Shown here: positions 16,322-23,313 of the stretch, piece by piece
How the letters are laid out: every line of letters starts with the position of its first letter
Position numbering within the stretch: the first letter of the stretch is position 1
Source of the DNA: Pseudomonadota bacterium
Lineage (GTDB): Bacteria; Pseudomonadota; Gammaproteobacteria; Steroidobacterales; Steroidobacteraceae
NCBI GenBank assembly: GCA_003242685.1
Contig: QGVD01000052.1
Location: 1 to 27,135, forward strand
Direction: 5' to 3'
Length of the DNA stretch: 27,135 bases
Program-made: the position numbers and the translations under genes
The notes under the pieces: generated by a model
Told to the model about the DNA's origin: nothing
The model's database searches: none
The model's input: the letters and a program-made list of their open reading frames with translations, nothing else

Positions 16322-16484
16322 GGACAACCGGCAGAAGGCACAGGGTGGAGGGAAGCATTGCAAGAAGAAGAAAAACAATCGAAACAAGAACAACAAGAAG
16401 CGCGCAATTATTCGAGTCTGTCAGCTTCGGATGATTGCCTGGTTGGTTGAAATTCCCTCCCCCTGTGTCTTCTGCCGGTCGTCC
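16322..16484 (+). ncRNA. Candidate structured small RNA: long stem enclosing an A-rich loop and inner hairpin
   Basis: Seen in the sequence: 16322-16354 pairs with 16453-16484 over 31 base pairs, with only one A-C mismatch (16326/16480), one G-U (16338/16468) and one bulged U (16346). Between the arms lie an A-rich purine tract (16362-16400) and a second helix, 16404-16415 with 16427-16438: 12 bp, two of them G-U on the + strand, 11-nt loop. Those wobbles would be A-C mismatches on the other strand, so a plus-strand RNA is favoured. A stem this long by chance is very unlikely in a window of this size. Inference: a structured Hfq-type regulatory RNA or 3' element. It could instead be a miniature inverted-repeat element (no target duplication seen) or a complex terminator. 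I match it to no known RNA family. No convincing promoter or U-tract is visible. Confidence 0.45.
16362..16400 (+). promoter_or_regulatory. (ARN)6-CGA-(ARN)6 tract, candidate Hfq distal-face binding site
   Basis: Thirteen consecutive triplets from 16362 all fit A-R-N except one CGA at 16380-16382, with phase kept across the interruption. Only 12 of 39 bases are G/C, in a strongly GC-rich region. ARN repeats are the known ligand of the Hfq distal face, and AAC/AAG-type repeats are the binding motif of CrcZ-like decoy RNAs in Pseudomonas. Hfq binding here is inference. Confidence 0.4.
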
Positions 16485-16509
16485 GTCCGGCCCATCCCTC
16501 AAGCAGGTC

Positions 16510-16881
16510 TCACTCCAGGAACAGCGCTGCGGCGACGCGCCGCCCTTCCTGCACCAGGATGTTGAACGTCCGGCAGGCCGCGCCGAGATCCATCGCCTCG
16601 AGGCCGATTCCGCGCTCGATGAACGCCGCGCGGACGTGCCGCGCCGGAAAGAGCTGAGTCGCGCCCGTTCCGAGCAGCACGACCTGCGGCTCGAGCCGGA
16701 AGATGGGCTCGAGGTGCTCGATTTCCAGATCGGCGGGACGCAGCGGACTCCAGTCGGTGATCACGGCGTCAGCGGAGACGATGCAGTTGCTCTGCACGAC
16801 GCGCTCGCCGATGCGCACCTCGCCGCGGGCATAGCTTCTGATCAGGTTCACGCCCTGATCGGCGTCGAGTGTGAACTTCAT
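16510..16881 (-). CDS. Mth938-like domain protein (DUF498 family)
   Basis: A 123-residue cytoplasmic protein of the DUF498/Mth938-like family, whose eukaryotic member NDUFAF3 assists complex I assembly. The bacterial role is not established. Visible features: N-terminal MKFTLDADQGVNLIRSYARG, a beta-rich centre with VVQSNCIVSADAVITDW, then EPQVVLLGTGATQLFP and the C-terminal MDLGAACRTFNILVQEGRRVAAALFLE stretch, read in two segments (MDLGAACRTFNIL and VQEGRRVAAALF) as typical of the family. ATG 16881 is fixed by the conserved start, though the ribosome site is poor. It diverges from the RpfE-like gene across only 20 bp, so their promoters must overlap each other or the coding ends. It converges on the structured RNA candidate. 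Confidence 0.85.
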   Translation of the reverse strand: MKFTLDADQGVNLIRSYARGEVRIGERVVQSNCIVSADAVITDWSPLRPADLEIEHLEPIFRLEPQVVLLGTGATQLFPARHVRAAFIERGIGLEAMDLGAACRTFNILVQEGRRVAAALFLE

Positions 16882-16901
16882 GATCTGTACGATACGCCTC
16901 C

Positions 16902-17930
16902 GTGCGTGAGCTCGTCATCGTCATTGCGGATCTCTTCTTCCGTGACCCGGCTTCGGGCGGCGCAGTGCGTGCGCCGGGTCTCGAGCGCATCGCCCGTCTC
17001 GGCACGTCGACGCCGATCGCGCGCGGCTGGCGTTCGTGGCTCGCCGAGCGCATCGGACGTCCCGACCTGGCGGCGCTGCCGCCCGCGCATGTCGCAGCGA
17101 GACTGCTCGAGCTGCCGGCCGAGGAGCTCGGGTCCGCGTCCTTCGCAGTTCCAGTGCATCTGAGCCCCGGCGTCGCCGGGGTCCATCTCTACGGCCATGG
17201 GCTGCTCGACGTCGACGACGCCGAGAGCCGCGAGCTGGCGGCGGACTTCGAGCGTACTTTCTCGGGCTCGGGTTTGCGTCTGCTGCCGCTTGCAGGACGT
17301 GAGCTGCTCGCGGTGGGCCCCGTGCTCTCCGGGCTCGGGACGCCCGATCCCGCTCAGTGTCTCGAAGGTGACGTGGCGACGGCGCTCGCTGCAGGTTCCG
17401 CAGACATCCGCAGGCTGTCCGCCGAGATCGAGATGTGGCTGCACGCGCATCCCGTGAACGAGCAGCGCGCGCGGCGCGGTGAGCCGACCATCTCCACGCT
17501 CTGGCTCTGGGGAGGGGCGCCTGCGGGAACGGCCGTGCGGTCGGATTCCTGGCGCGGGCGAAGTGCGTCGTCCGCTCGTTCACTGCCCATCGCCTTCGCC
17601 GACGATGTCTTCGTGGCAGCGCTGTGGAGGCAGTGCGGAGCGGAGAGCCGGCCGCTGCCGGATGCCCTCGATGAAGTGCTGGCGTCGCCCGAAGAGCGTG
17701 GTGTGCTCGTCGTGCACGCTTTCCGGCTGCTCGATCGACGCCGTCCCGCCACGCGCGAAGAGGCGCTCGCGGCGGTGGACCGTGCGTGGATTGCGCCGGC
17801 GGTCGGCGCACTGGGTGACGAGCTCGGGCGTCTGACGCTCGTGCTCAGCGACCGGGAGCTCACGCTGCGTGCCCGTGACCGGTACAGATTCTGGCGGCGC
17901 GCCGCCGATCCGCTGGAGGCATTGCGTTGA
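16902..17930 (+). CDS. RpfE-like conserved protein of unknown function
   Basis: A 342-residue soluble protein resembling the 'regulatory protein RpfE' family, sometimes labelled phosphoglycerate-mutase-like, found upstream of recJ in Xanthomonas and relatives. My recognition rests on the N-terminal RELVIVIADLFF segment, the central STLWLWGGAP motif, and position directly before recJ-prfB-lysS. No signal peptide or membrane segment is seen. It is Ala/Arg/Leu-rich with no catalytic motif I can name; the mutase label should not be trusted. The start is GTG 16902. A GGAGG near its 3' end (17915-17919) serves recJ, whose TTG start overlaps this stop by 4 bp, so the genes are likely coupled. In Xanthomonas rpfE lies in the DSF signalling locus, but no rpfF/C/G is in this window. 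Confidence 0.7.
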   Translation: MRELVIVIADLFFRDPASGGAVRAPGLERIARLGTSTPIARGWRSWLAERIGRPDLAALPPAHVAARLLELPAEELGSASFAVPVHLSPGVAGVHLYGHGLLDVDDAESRELAADFERTFSGSGLRLLPLAGRELLAVGPVLSGLGTPDPAQCLEGDVATALAAGSADIRRLSAEIEMWLHAHPVNEQRARRGEPTISTLWLWGGAPAGTAVRSDSWRGRSASSARSLPIAFADDVFVAALWRQCGAESRPLPDALDEVLASPEERGVLVVHAFRLLDRRRPATREEALAAVDRAWIAPAVGALGDELGRLTLVLSDRELTLRARDRYRFWRRAADPLEALR

Positions 17931-19666
17931 AGCTGCGGATCGTGCGGCGCAGTGTCCCCGCGGCTCGCGGGGTCCTGGACGGAAAGCTGCATCCCGTGCT
18001 CGAGCGCGTGTATCTCGGCCGCGGCGTGCGCTCCGCCGCCGAGCTCAGTACCGCGCTCGACAGACTCCTGCCGGTCAGCTCGCTGGAGGGGGTCGAAGCC
18101 GCGGCGGAGCTGCTGCTGCGGCATCGTGAGAATGGCCGCATCCTGGTGATCGGTGACTTCGACGCCGACGGCGCCACCAGCACCGCGCTGATGCTGCGCG
18201 CGATGCGCGCATGGGGTTTCGCGAACGTCGACTTCCTCGTGCCGAACCGCTTCGAGTTCGGCTACGGCCTCACGCCCGAGATCGTCGCGCTCGCGGCGCA
18301 GCGCGCACCGACGCTGATCGTGACGGTCGACAACGGCATCTCGAGCGCAGCAGGCGTTGCGGCCGCACGAGAACGCGGCATCGACGTGCTCATCACCGAT
18401 CACCATCTGCCGGGCGAGGAGCTGCCCGCTGCCAACGTGATCGTGAATCCGAACCTCGGGCAGAGCCGTTTCGCGAGCCGCGCGCTCGCGGGCGTCGGAG
18501 TCGCGTTCTACGTGATGGCGGCGCTCAGGCGTCTGCTCGACTCCGCAGGGCTGACGCCGCCCTCGGCACCGAGCGTCGCGGAATTCCTCGATCTCGTCGC
18601 GCTCGGAACGGTTGCCGACCTCGTGCCGCTCGATGCGAACAACCGGGTGCTCGTGGCTCAGGGTCTGAGGCGGATCCGCGCAGGGCGCTGTGTCGCCGGC
18701 ATCCGCGCGCTGCTCGAGGTCGCCGGGCGGCGCATCCCTGACCTCACCGCTGCCGATCTGGGATTCGCCGTCGCGCCGCGTCTCAACGCGGCGGGCCGCA
18801 TCGACGACATGAGCATCGGCATACGGTGCCTCCTCACCGACGATCCCGCGCAGGCGCGCATGCTCGCTGCGCGCCTCGACCAGCTCAATCAGGAGCGGCG
18901 GGCGATCGAGGCGCGCATGCAGGCCGATGCTCTGGCCGCCGTGCGACGTCTGCGCGACCCCGCGTTCGCGGACCGTCATCGCGGTGTGTGTCTCTTCGAC
19001 GAGAGCTGGCATCAGGGCGTCGTCGGGCTCGTCGCGAGCCGGCTGAAGGATCGCTTGCGCCGTCCGGTCGTCGCGTTCGCGCGCGCGTCCGACGGCCTCC
19101 TGCGCGGCTCGGCGCGCTCGGTCAGCGGCATCCACATCCGCGACGTTCTCGATGCGATCGCCGCGCGCCATCCGGGCCTCATCAGCCGTTTCGGCGGACA
19201 CGCGATGGCGGCGGGACTCACGCTCGAGCAGGACAGGCTCGACCGCTTCGCGCGGGCGTTCGACGAGGAAGTCGCGCGCTGGATGGATGCCGCGAGCCTC
19301 GCCGACTGCATCGAGACCGACGGCGAGCTCGCCGTGCACGAAATAGCCCTCGAAACCGCGGATGCGCTGCGCGCGGGAGGGCCGTGGGGGCAGGCCTTTC
19401 CCGAGCCGTGCTTCGACGGCACGTTCACGATCAGAAATGCGCGCATCGTCGGCGAGCGGCACGTGAAGATGTGGGTCGAGGTGCCGCGCACGGGACGCAG
19501 CTTCGATGCGATCGCGTTCAACTTCCTCGGCGTGGACACCGGGAGCGAGCTTCCGCAGGGGCAGGCGCAGCTCGTCTACCGGCTCGACATCAACGAGTAC
19601 CAGGGCGAGCGGCGATTACAGCTCCTCGTCGATCATCTCCTGCCCCCGGGCGCCGTGCACGGCTGA
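17927..19666 (+). CDS. recJ: Single-stranded-DNA-specific 5'-3' exonuclease RecJ
   Basis: Degrades single-stranded DNA 5' to 3' in RecF-pathway recombination, mismatch repair and base-excision repair. The 579 residues match E. coli (577). The DHH phosphoesterase core has motif I DFDADGATST (77-86), TVDNGIS (133-139), motif III TDHH (157-160), a conserved NPN and LVALGTVADLVPL. The DHHA1 part carries GSARSVSGIHIRDVLD and FGGHAMAAGL (G423-G424-H425). A C-terminal OB-fold region closes the protein. The start is TTG 17927, supported by GGAGG at 17915-17919 (7-bp spacing) and by the conserved N-terminus; it overlaps the RpfE-like stop. It is followed by prfB after 81 bp, as in many proteobacteria. 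Confidence 0.96.
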   Translation: MKLRIVRRSVPAARGVLDGKLHPVLERVYLGRGVRSAAELSTALDRLLPVSSLEGVEAAAELLLRHRENGRILVIGDFDADGATSTALMLRAMRAWGFANVDFLVPNRFEFGYGLTPEIVALAAQRAPTLIVTVDNGISSAAGVAAARERGIDVLITDHHLPGEELPAANVIVNPNLGQSRFASRALAGVGVAFYVMAALRRLLDSAGLTPPSAPSVAEFLDLVALGTVADLVPLDANNRVLVAQGLRRIRAGRCVAGIRALLEVAGRRIPDLTAADLGFAVAPRLNAAGRIDDMSIGIRCLLTDDPAQARMLAARLDQLNQERRAIEARMQADALAAVRRLRDPAFADRHRGVCLFDESWHQGVVGLVASRLKDRLRRPVVAFARASDGLLRGSARSVSGIHIRDVLDAIAARHPGLISRFGGHAMAAGLTLEQDRLDRFARAFDEEVARWMDAASLADCIETDGELAVHEIALETADALRAGGPWGQAFPEPCFDGTFTIRNARIVGERHVKMWVEVPRTGRSFDAIAFNFLGVDTGSELPQGQAQLVYRLDINEYQGERRLQLLVDHLLPPGAVHG

Positions 19667-19686
19667 GACGGCGGGCAGGGTGGCGG

Positions 19687-19715
19687 TGGAAATCGCGGAT
19701 CGAGGCGTTTAGCAT
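19687..19715 (+). promoter_or_regulatory. Possible promoter upstream of prfB
   Basis: TGGAAA (19687-19692) and TAGCAT (19710-19715) are 17 bp apart, each matching 4 of 6 consensus bases, in the 81-bp recJ-prfB gap. GGCGGGCA (19670-19677) and TGCCCGCC (19716-19723) form an inverted repeat bracketing it, which could be a loose hairpin or an operator. Weak evidence. Confidence 0.3.
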
Positions 19716-19747
19716 TGCCCGCCCCTTTACGCAGGCTCGAACGGAAG

Positions 19748-20843
19748 ATGGAACTCAACCAGCTCAGACGGCAGCTCAGAGACCTCGAGGAGCGCATCGG
19801 CTCCTTAAGGGGGTTTCTTTGAGTACGACCGCAAGAAGGAACGGCTGGAAGAGGTAAACCGCGAGCTCGAAGACCCCACGATCTGGTCGAATCCCGAGCG
19901 CGCACAGGAGCTCGGGCGCGAACGCGCGCGGCTTACCGCCGATCTCGAGGCGATCGATCGCACGTCCTCCGGAATCGCCGACGCCAGCGAGCTCCTCGAG
20001 CTGGCCGCGGCCGAGGAGGACGCCTCCGCCGTGCAGGAAATCGAGCGGGACGTGCAGCGCCTCGAGAACGAGGTGCGCCGCCTCGAGTTCAAGCGCATGT
20101 TTCGCGGCGAGATGGACTCCCGCAACGCCTTCCTCGACATCCAGGCGGGAGCCGGCGGCACCGAAGCGCAGGACTGGGCGCAGATGCTGCTGCGCATGTA
20201 CCTGCGCTGGTGCGACGCGCACGGCTTCGAGTGCGAGGTGATCGACTCGAACCCCGGTGAGGTCGCGGGCATCAAGAGCGCCACCATCGCCGTGCGCGGC
20301 GAGTACGCCTACGGGTGGCTCCGCACCGAGACGGGCGTGCACCGTCTCGTGCGCAAGTCGCCGTTCGACTCCGGCAACCGCCGCCACACGTCCTTCGCCT
20401 CGGTGTTCGTCTCGCCGGAAGTCGACGACGAGATCGAGATCGAGATCAATCCGGCGGATCTCAAGATCGACGTCTATCGCTCCTCGGGCGCGGGCGGCCA
20501 GCACGTGAACAAGACCGAGTCGGCGGTGCGCATCACGCACCTGCCGACGGGCATCGTGGTCGCGTGCCAGAACGAGCGCAGCCAGCACAAGAACCGCTCG
20601 ACGGCGATGAAGATGCTGAAGGCGAAGCTCTACGAGCTCGAGGTGAACAAGCGCAACGCGGCGGCCAAGGTGCTCGAGGACTCCAAGGCCGACGTGAGCT
20701 GGGGCAATCAGATCCGCTCGTACGTGCTCGATCAGTCCCGCATCAAGGATCTGCGTACGGGCGTCGAGGTGGGCAACACGACCGCCGTCCTCGACGGCGA
20801 TCTCGATCAGTTCCTGGAAGCCTCGCTGAAGGCAGGACTTTGA
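19748..20843 (+). CDS. prfB: Peptide chain release factor 2, with +1 programmed frameshift
   Basis: Releases completed peptides at UGA and UAA codons. The reading frame is joined: 19748-19819, then 19821-20843, giving 364 residues (E. coli 365). The first 24 codons end at an in-frame TGA (19820-19822), and a +1 slip at CTT-T restores the conserved continuation EYDRKKERLEEVN. The stop-recognition tripeptide SPF is at 204-206 and the catalytic GGQ at 249-251, matching E. coli positions, so this is RF2 and not RF1. The frameshift makes synthesis autoregulated: low RF2 lets ribosomes pause at TGA and shift. GGAAG directly precedes the ATG. lysS follows, the classic prfB-lysS pair. Confidence 0.97.
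19806..19822 (+). promoter_or_regulatory. prfB programmed +1 frameshift site
   Basis: The internal Shine-Dalgarno-like AAGGGGG (19807-19813) lies 3 bases before the slippery CTT (19817-19819), and TGA is at 19820-19822. Geometry is the same as E. coli (AGGGGG, 3 bases, CTT TGA). The base after the stop is G; E. coli has C. Confidence 0.95.
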
Positions 20844-20910
20844 CGGGCCGGCAGCGGCGCGCGTGCATCCGGCCCGGGAATCGCAACGCTACGAGACAAC
20901 GGGGTCCAGC

Positions 20911-22422
20911 GTGACGGCCGACAATCCAGACGAGAAGGAACAGCATCGGGACGAGAACCGGCTGATCGCGGAGCGGCGCGCGAAGCTCGCCCAGCTCCGG
21001 GCTTCCGGGAACCCGTTCCCCAACGATTTCAGGCGCGACGCGCTCGCGGCGCAGCTTCACTCAGCCTACGGCGACCGCAGCAACGAGTGGCTCGAAGCGA
21101 ACCCCGTCCGCGTGCGCGTCGGCGGTCGCATGATGTTCAAGCGCGTGATGGGCAAGGCGAGCTTCGCGAAGCTCGCCGACCGCACGGGGCAGATCCAGAT
21201 CTTCCTGCAGCAGGACGTGCTCGGCGACGTCTACGACGCGTTCAAGACCTGGGACATCGGCGACATCCTCGGCGCAGAAGGGCAGGTCTTCCGCACGAAG
21301 GCTGGCGAGCTGTCCGTGCGCGCGGAGAAGCTGCGCCTGCTCGTCAAGTCGCTGCGTCCGCTGCCCGACAAGTGGCACGGTCTCGCCGACACGGAGCTGC
21401 GCTACCGGCAGCGCTACGTGGACCTCATCGTGAACGAGCGCAGCCGCGAGGTCTTCCGCACGCGCACGCGCATCATCCGCTACCTGCGCGACTTCCTCGA
21501 TGCGCTCGACTTCCTCGAGGTCGAGACGCCGATGATGCAGCCGATTCCGGGCGGCGCGACGGCGCGGCCGTTCGTCACGCATCACAACGCGCTCGATCTC
21601 GACATGTATCTGCGCATCGCACCGGAGCTCTATCTCAAGCGCCTGGTCGTCGGCGGCTTCGAGCGCGTGTACGAGATCAACCGGAGCTTCCGCAACGAGG
21701 GGCTGTCCACGCAGCACAACCCCGAGTTCACGATGCTCGAGCTCTATCTCGCGTACGCGGACTACCGCGACCTGATGGACTGGGTCGAGAAGGCGCTGCG
21801 CGGGCTTGCGCAGAGCGTGCTCGGCACGGAGAAGATCGAGTACCAGGGCCGGCAGTACGATCTCTCCGCGCCCTTCCGGCGCGTGACCGTGGAAGACGCG
21901 GTGCTCGAGCAGAATCCCGGGCTCGACCGCGCGCGTCTGCGCGACCGGGAGTATCTGCGCGCGTACTGCGAGAAGCTCGGCATTCCCGTGCACGACCGCG
22001 ATGGGCCGGGCAAGCTCCTCATCGAGATCTTCGAGAAGACCGTCGAGGACAAGCTGCTCGATCCGACGTTCGTCTACCTCTATCCGGCGGAGGTCTCGCC
22101 GCTCTCGCGCCTCAACGACGCGGATCCGTTCCTCACGGACCGCTTCGAGTTCTTCGTCGCGGGGCGGGAGCTCGCGAACGGCTTCTCCGAGCTCAACGAT
22201 CCCGAGGATCAGGCGGCACGGTTCAGGGCGCAGGCGGCACGCAAGGAGGCGGGCGACGAGGAGGCGATGTTCTACGACGCCGACTACATCCGCGCGCTCG
22301 AGTACGGCATGCCGCCGACCGCGGGCCTCGGCGTCGGCATCGACCGGCTGGTGATGTTCCTCACCGACTCGCCCTCGATCCGCGACGTCGTGCTGTTCCC
22401 GCACCTGCGGCCGGAGAGCTGA
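20911..22422 (+). CDS. lysS: Lysyl-tRNA synthetase, class II
   Basis: Charges tRNA-Lys in the cytoplasm. The 503 residues match E. coli LysS (505). An N-terminal OB-fold anticodon-binding domain (VRVGGRMMFKRVMGKASFAK) precedes the class II catalytic core: motif 1 region FLEVETPMMQPIPGGATARP, motif 2 FRNEGLSTQHNPEFTMLE, and motif 3 GLGVGIDRLVMFLTDSPSIR. GTG 20911 is chosen because it gives the family-typical length and has GGGG at 20901-20904. An in-frame GTG at 20863 would add 16 residues without a ribosome site. It lies 67 bp after prfB, and murI begins on the base after its stop, so the three are likely cotranscribed. Confidence 0.97.
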   Translation: MTADNPDEKEQHRDENRLIAERRAKLAQLRASGNPFPNDFRRDALAAQLHSAYGDRSNEWLEANPVRVRVGGRMMFKRVMGKASFAKLADRTGQIQIFLQQDVLGDVYDAFKTWDIGDILGAEGQVFRTKAGELSVRAEKLRLLVKSLRPLPDKWHGLADTELRYRQRYVDLIVNERSREVFRTRTRIIRYLRDFLDALDFLEVETPMMQPIPGGATARPFVTHHNALDLDMYLRIAPELYLKRLVVGGFERVYEINRSFRNEGLSTQHNPEFTMLELYLAYADYRDLMDWVEKALRGLAQSVLGTEKIEYQGRQYDLSAPFRRVTVEDAVLEQNPGLDRARLRDREYLRAYCEKLGIPVHDRDGPGKLLIEIFEKTVEDKLLDPTFVYLYPAEVSPLSRLNDADPFLTDRFEFFVAGRELANGFSELNDPEDQAARFRAQAARKEAGDEEAMFYDADYIRALEYGMPPTAGLGVGIDRLVMFLTDSPSIRDVVLFPHLRPES

Positions 22423-23238
22423 ATGTCCGACGCGCCCATCGGCGTCTTCGACTCCGGAGTCGGGGGTCTCACGGTGCTGCGGGAGCTGCTCGCGGCGCTG
22501 CCCTGCGAGCGCTTCGTGTATCTCGGCGATACCGCGCGACTGCCCTATGGCACGAAGAGCGCCGAGACGGTGGCGCGCTACGCCTGTCAGGCGGCGACGG
22601 CGCTCGTCGGGCGCGGCGTGAAGTATCTCGTGGTGGCCTGCAACACCGCGTCATCGGTCGGACTTCCTGCCATCCGCGAGCGCGTGCCCGGCGTGCCGGT
22701 CATCGGTGTGATCGAGCCGGGCGCGCAGGCCGCATGTGCCGCCTCGCGCTCGGGACACATCGCCGTCATCGCGACCGAAGGCACCGTGCGCGGCGGCGCC
22801 TATCAGCAGGCGATTCTGCGTTGCCGGCGTGACGCGCGGGTGAGCGCCCGCGCCGCGCCGCTCTTCGTCGCGCTGGCAGAAGAGGGTATGTGCGACGGCA
22901 CGATCGCGCGCGAGGTCGCGCGGCACTACCTCGAGCCGCTCTTCGGCCGTCCTGCCGGCGAAACGCCCGACACGCTGGTTCTCGGCTGCACGCATTTCCC
23001 GCTGCTCGCCGGACCGATCCGCGCGGTCGTGGGTTCCGACGTCGCGATCGTCGATTCTGCGGCAACCACAGCGCGTGCGGTCCGCGAGGCGCTGCGCGCG
23101 GCCGGCATCGAGCGCCGCTCAGGGAACGGCAGCGTGACTTTCCTGGCAACGGACGGGCGCGAGCGATTCGCGCGAGTCGGCGGTCACTTTCTCGGCCGCG
23201 ACATCGACCCGCGCGAAGTCGAGCTCATCGACCTCTGA
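22423..23238 (+). CDS. murI: Glutamate racemase
   Basis: Interconverts L- and D-glutamate, supplying D-Glu for peptidoglycan. The 271 residues fit the family. The N-terminal IGVFDSGVGGLTVLREL carries the conserved D10-S11. The two catalytic cysteines are Cys73 (VVACNTASS) and Cys189 (LGCTHFPLL). GDTARLPYGTKS (35-46) and IGVIEPGAQAA are further signatures. Unlike E. coli MurI it lacks a long N-terminal extension, so the nucleotide-precursor activation seen in E. coli is not expected (inference). ATG 22423 abuts the lysS stop with zero spacing, suggesting translational coupling; no strong ribosome site is seen. The downstream neighbour ygfZ is convergent. Confidence 0.95.
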   Translation: MSDAPIGVFDSGVGGLTVLRELLAALPCERFVYLGDTARLPYGTKSAETVARYACQAATALVGRGVKYLVVACNTASSVGLPAIRERVPGVPVIGVIEPGAQAACAASRSGHIAVIATEGTVRGGAYQQAILRCRRDARVSARAAPLFVALAEEGMCDGTIAREVARHYLEPLFGRPAGETPDTLVLGCTHFPLLAGPIRAVVGSDVAIVDSAATTARAVREALRAAGIERRSGNGSVTFLATDGRERFARVGGHFLGRDIDPREVELIDL

Positions 23239-23275
23239 AGCCCGCGGCGCGCCGCGCGGTGTGACGCAGCGGGAA

Positions 23276-23308
23276 CGCACGGCAGGATTCCTGCGGCCGG
23301 TTCGTGCG
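23276..23308. terminator. Hairpin between convergent murI and ygfZ
   Basis: CGCAC (23276-23280) pairs with GTGCG (23304-23308), with an inner perfect GCAGG/CCTGC stem (23282-23286 with 23290-23294). It lies in the 75-bp convergent gap and could act in both directions, but no T-tract flanks it. Confidence 0.3.
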
Positions 23309-23313
23309 CCGCC

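Larger units (their letters stand above)
16075..16509. other. 435-bp non-coding gap between pcm and the DUF498 gene
   Basis: The only long stretch without a recognisable gene. 16075-16113 holds two hairpins. 16114-16321 shows nothing firm: a TTGATC/TAGCAT pair (16143-16169, spacer only 15) and a TTGCAC/TTAACT pair (16255-16283, spacer 17) are weak promoter readings. 16322-16484 is a large inverted repeat with an A-rich interior. 16485-16509 is featureless. Gene order elsewhere would place nlpD-rpoS here, but no remnant of either was recognised in any frame. Confidence 0.7.

Noticed and set aside
16274..16450. Possible 58-residue protein from GTG 16274, with a Gln/Glu/Lys-rich stretch encoded by the A-rich tract
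   Set aside because: Codon use (CAA, GAA, AAA) is unlike every other gene here, there is no ribosome site, and the region forms one arm of a long RNA stem. Not excluded, but the structured-RNA reading explains more.
16322..16484. Reading the inverted repeat as a transposon end pair (MITE)
   Set aside because: No flanking target-site duplication was seen and the interior is structured in a strand-specific way. Kept only as an alternative to test by genome-wide copy number.
16176..16565. 129-codon open frame across the same gap (start ATG 16176)
   Set aside because: Its translation is low-complexity with a Lys/Asn run from the A-rich tract, runs into the opposite-strand DUF498 gene, and resembles no protein I recognise.
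23243..23256. Perfect 14-bp palindrome (CGCGGCGCGCCGCG) after murI
   Set aside because: GC-only palindromes of this size are expected a few times by chance in a window with this composition, and it has no loop for an RNA hairpin.
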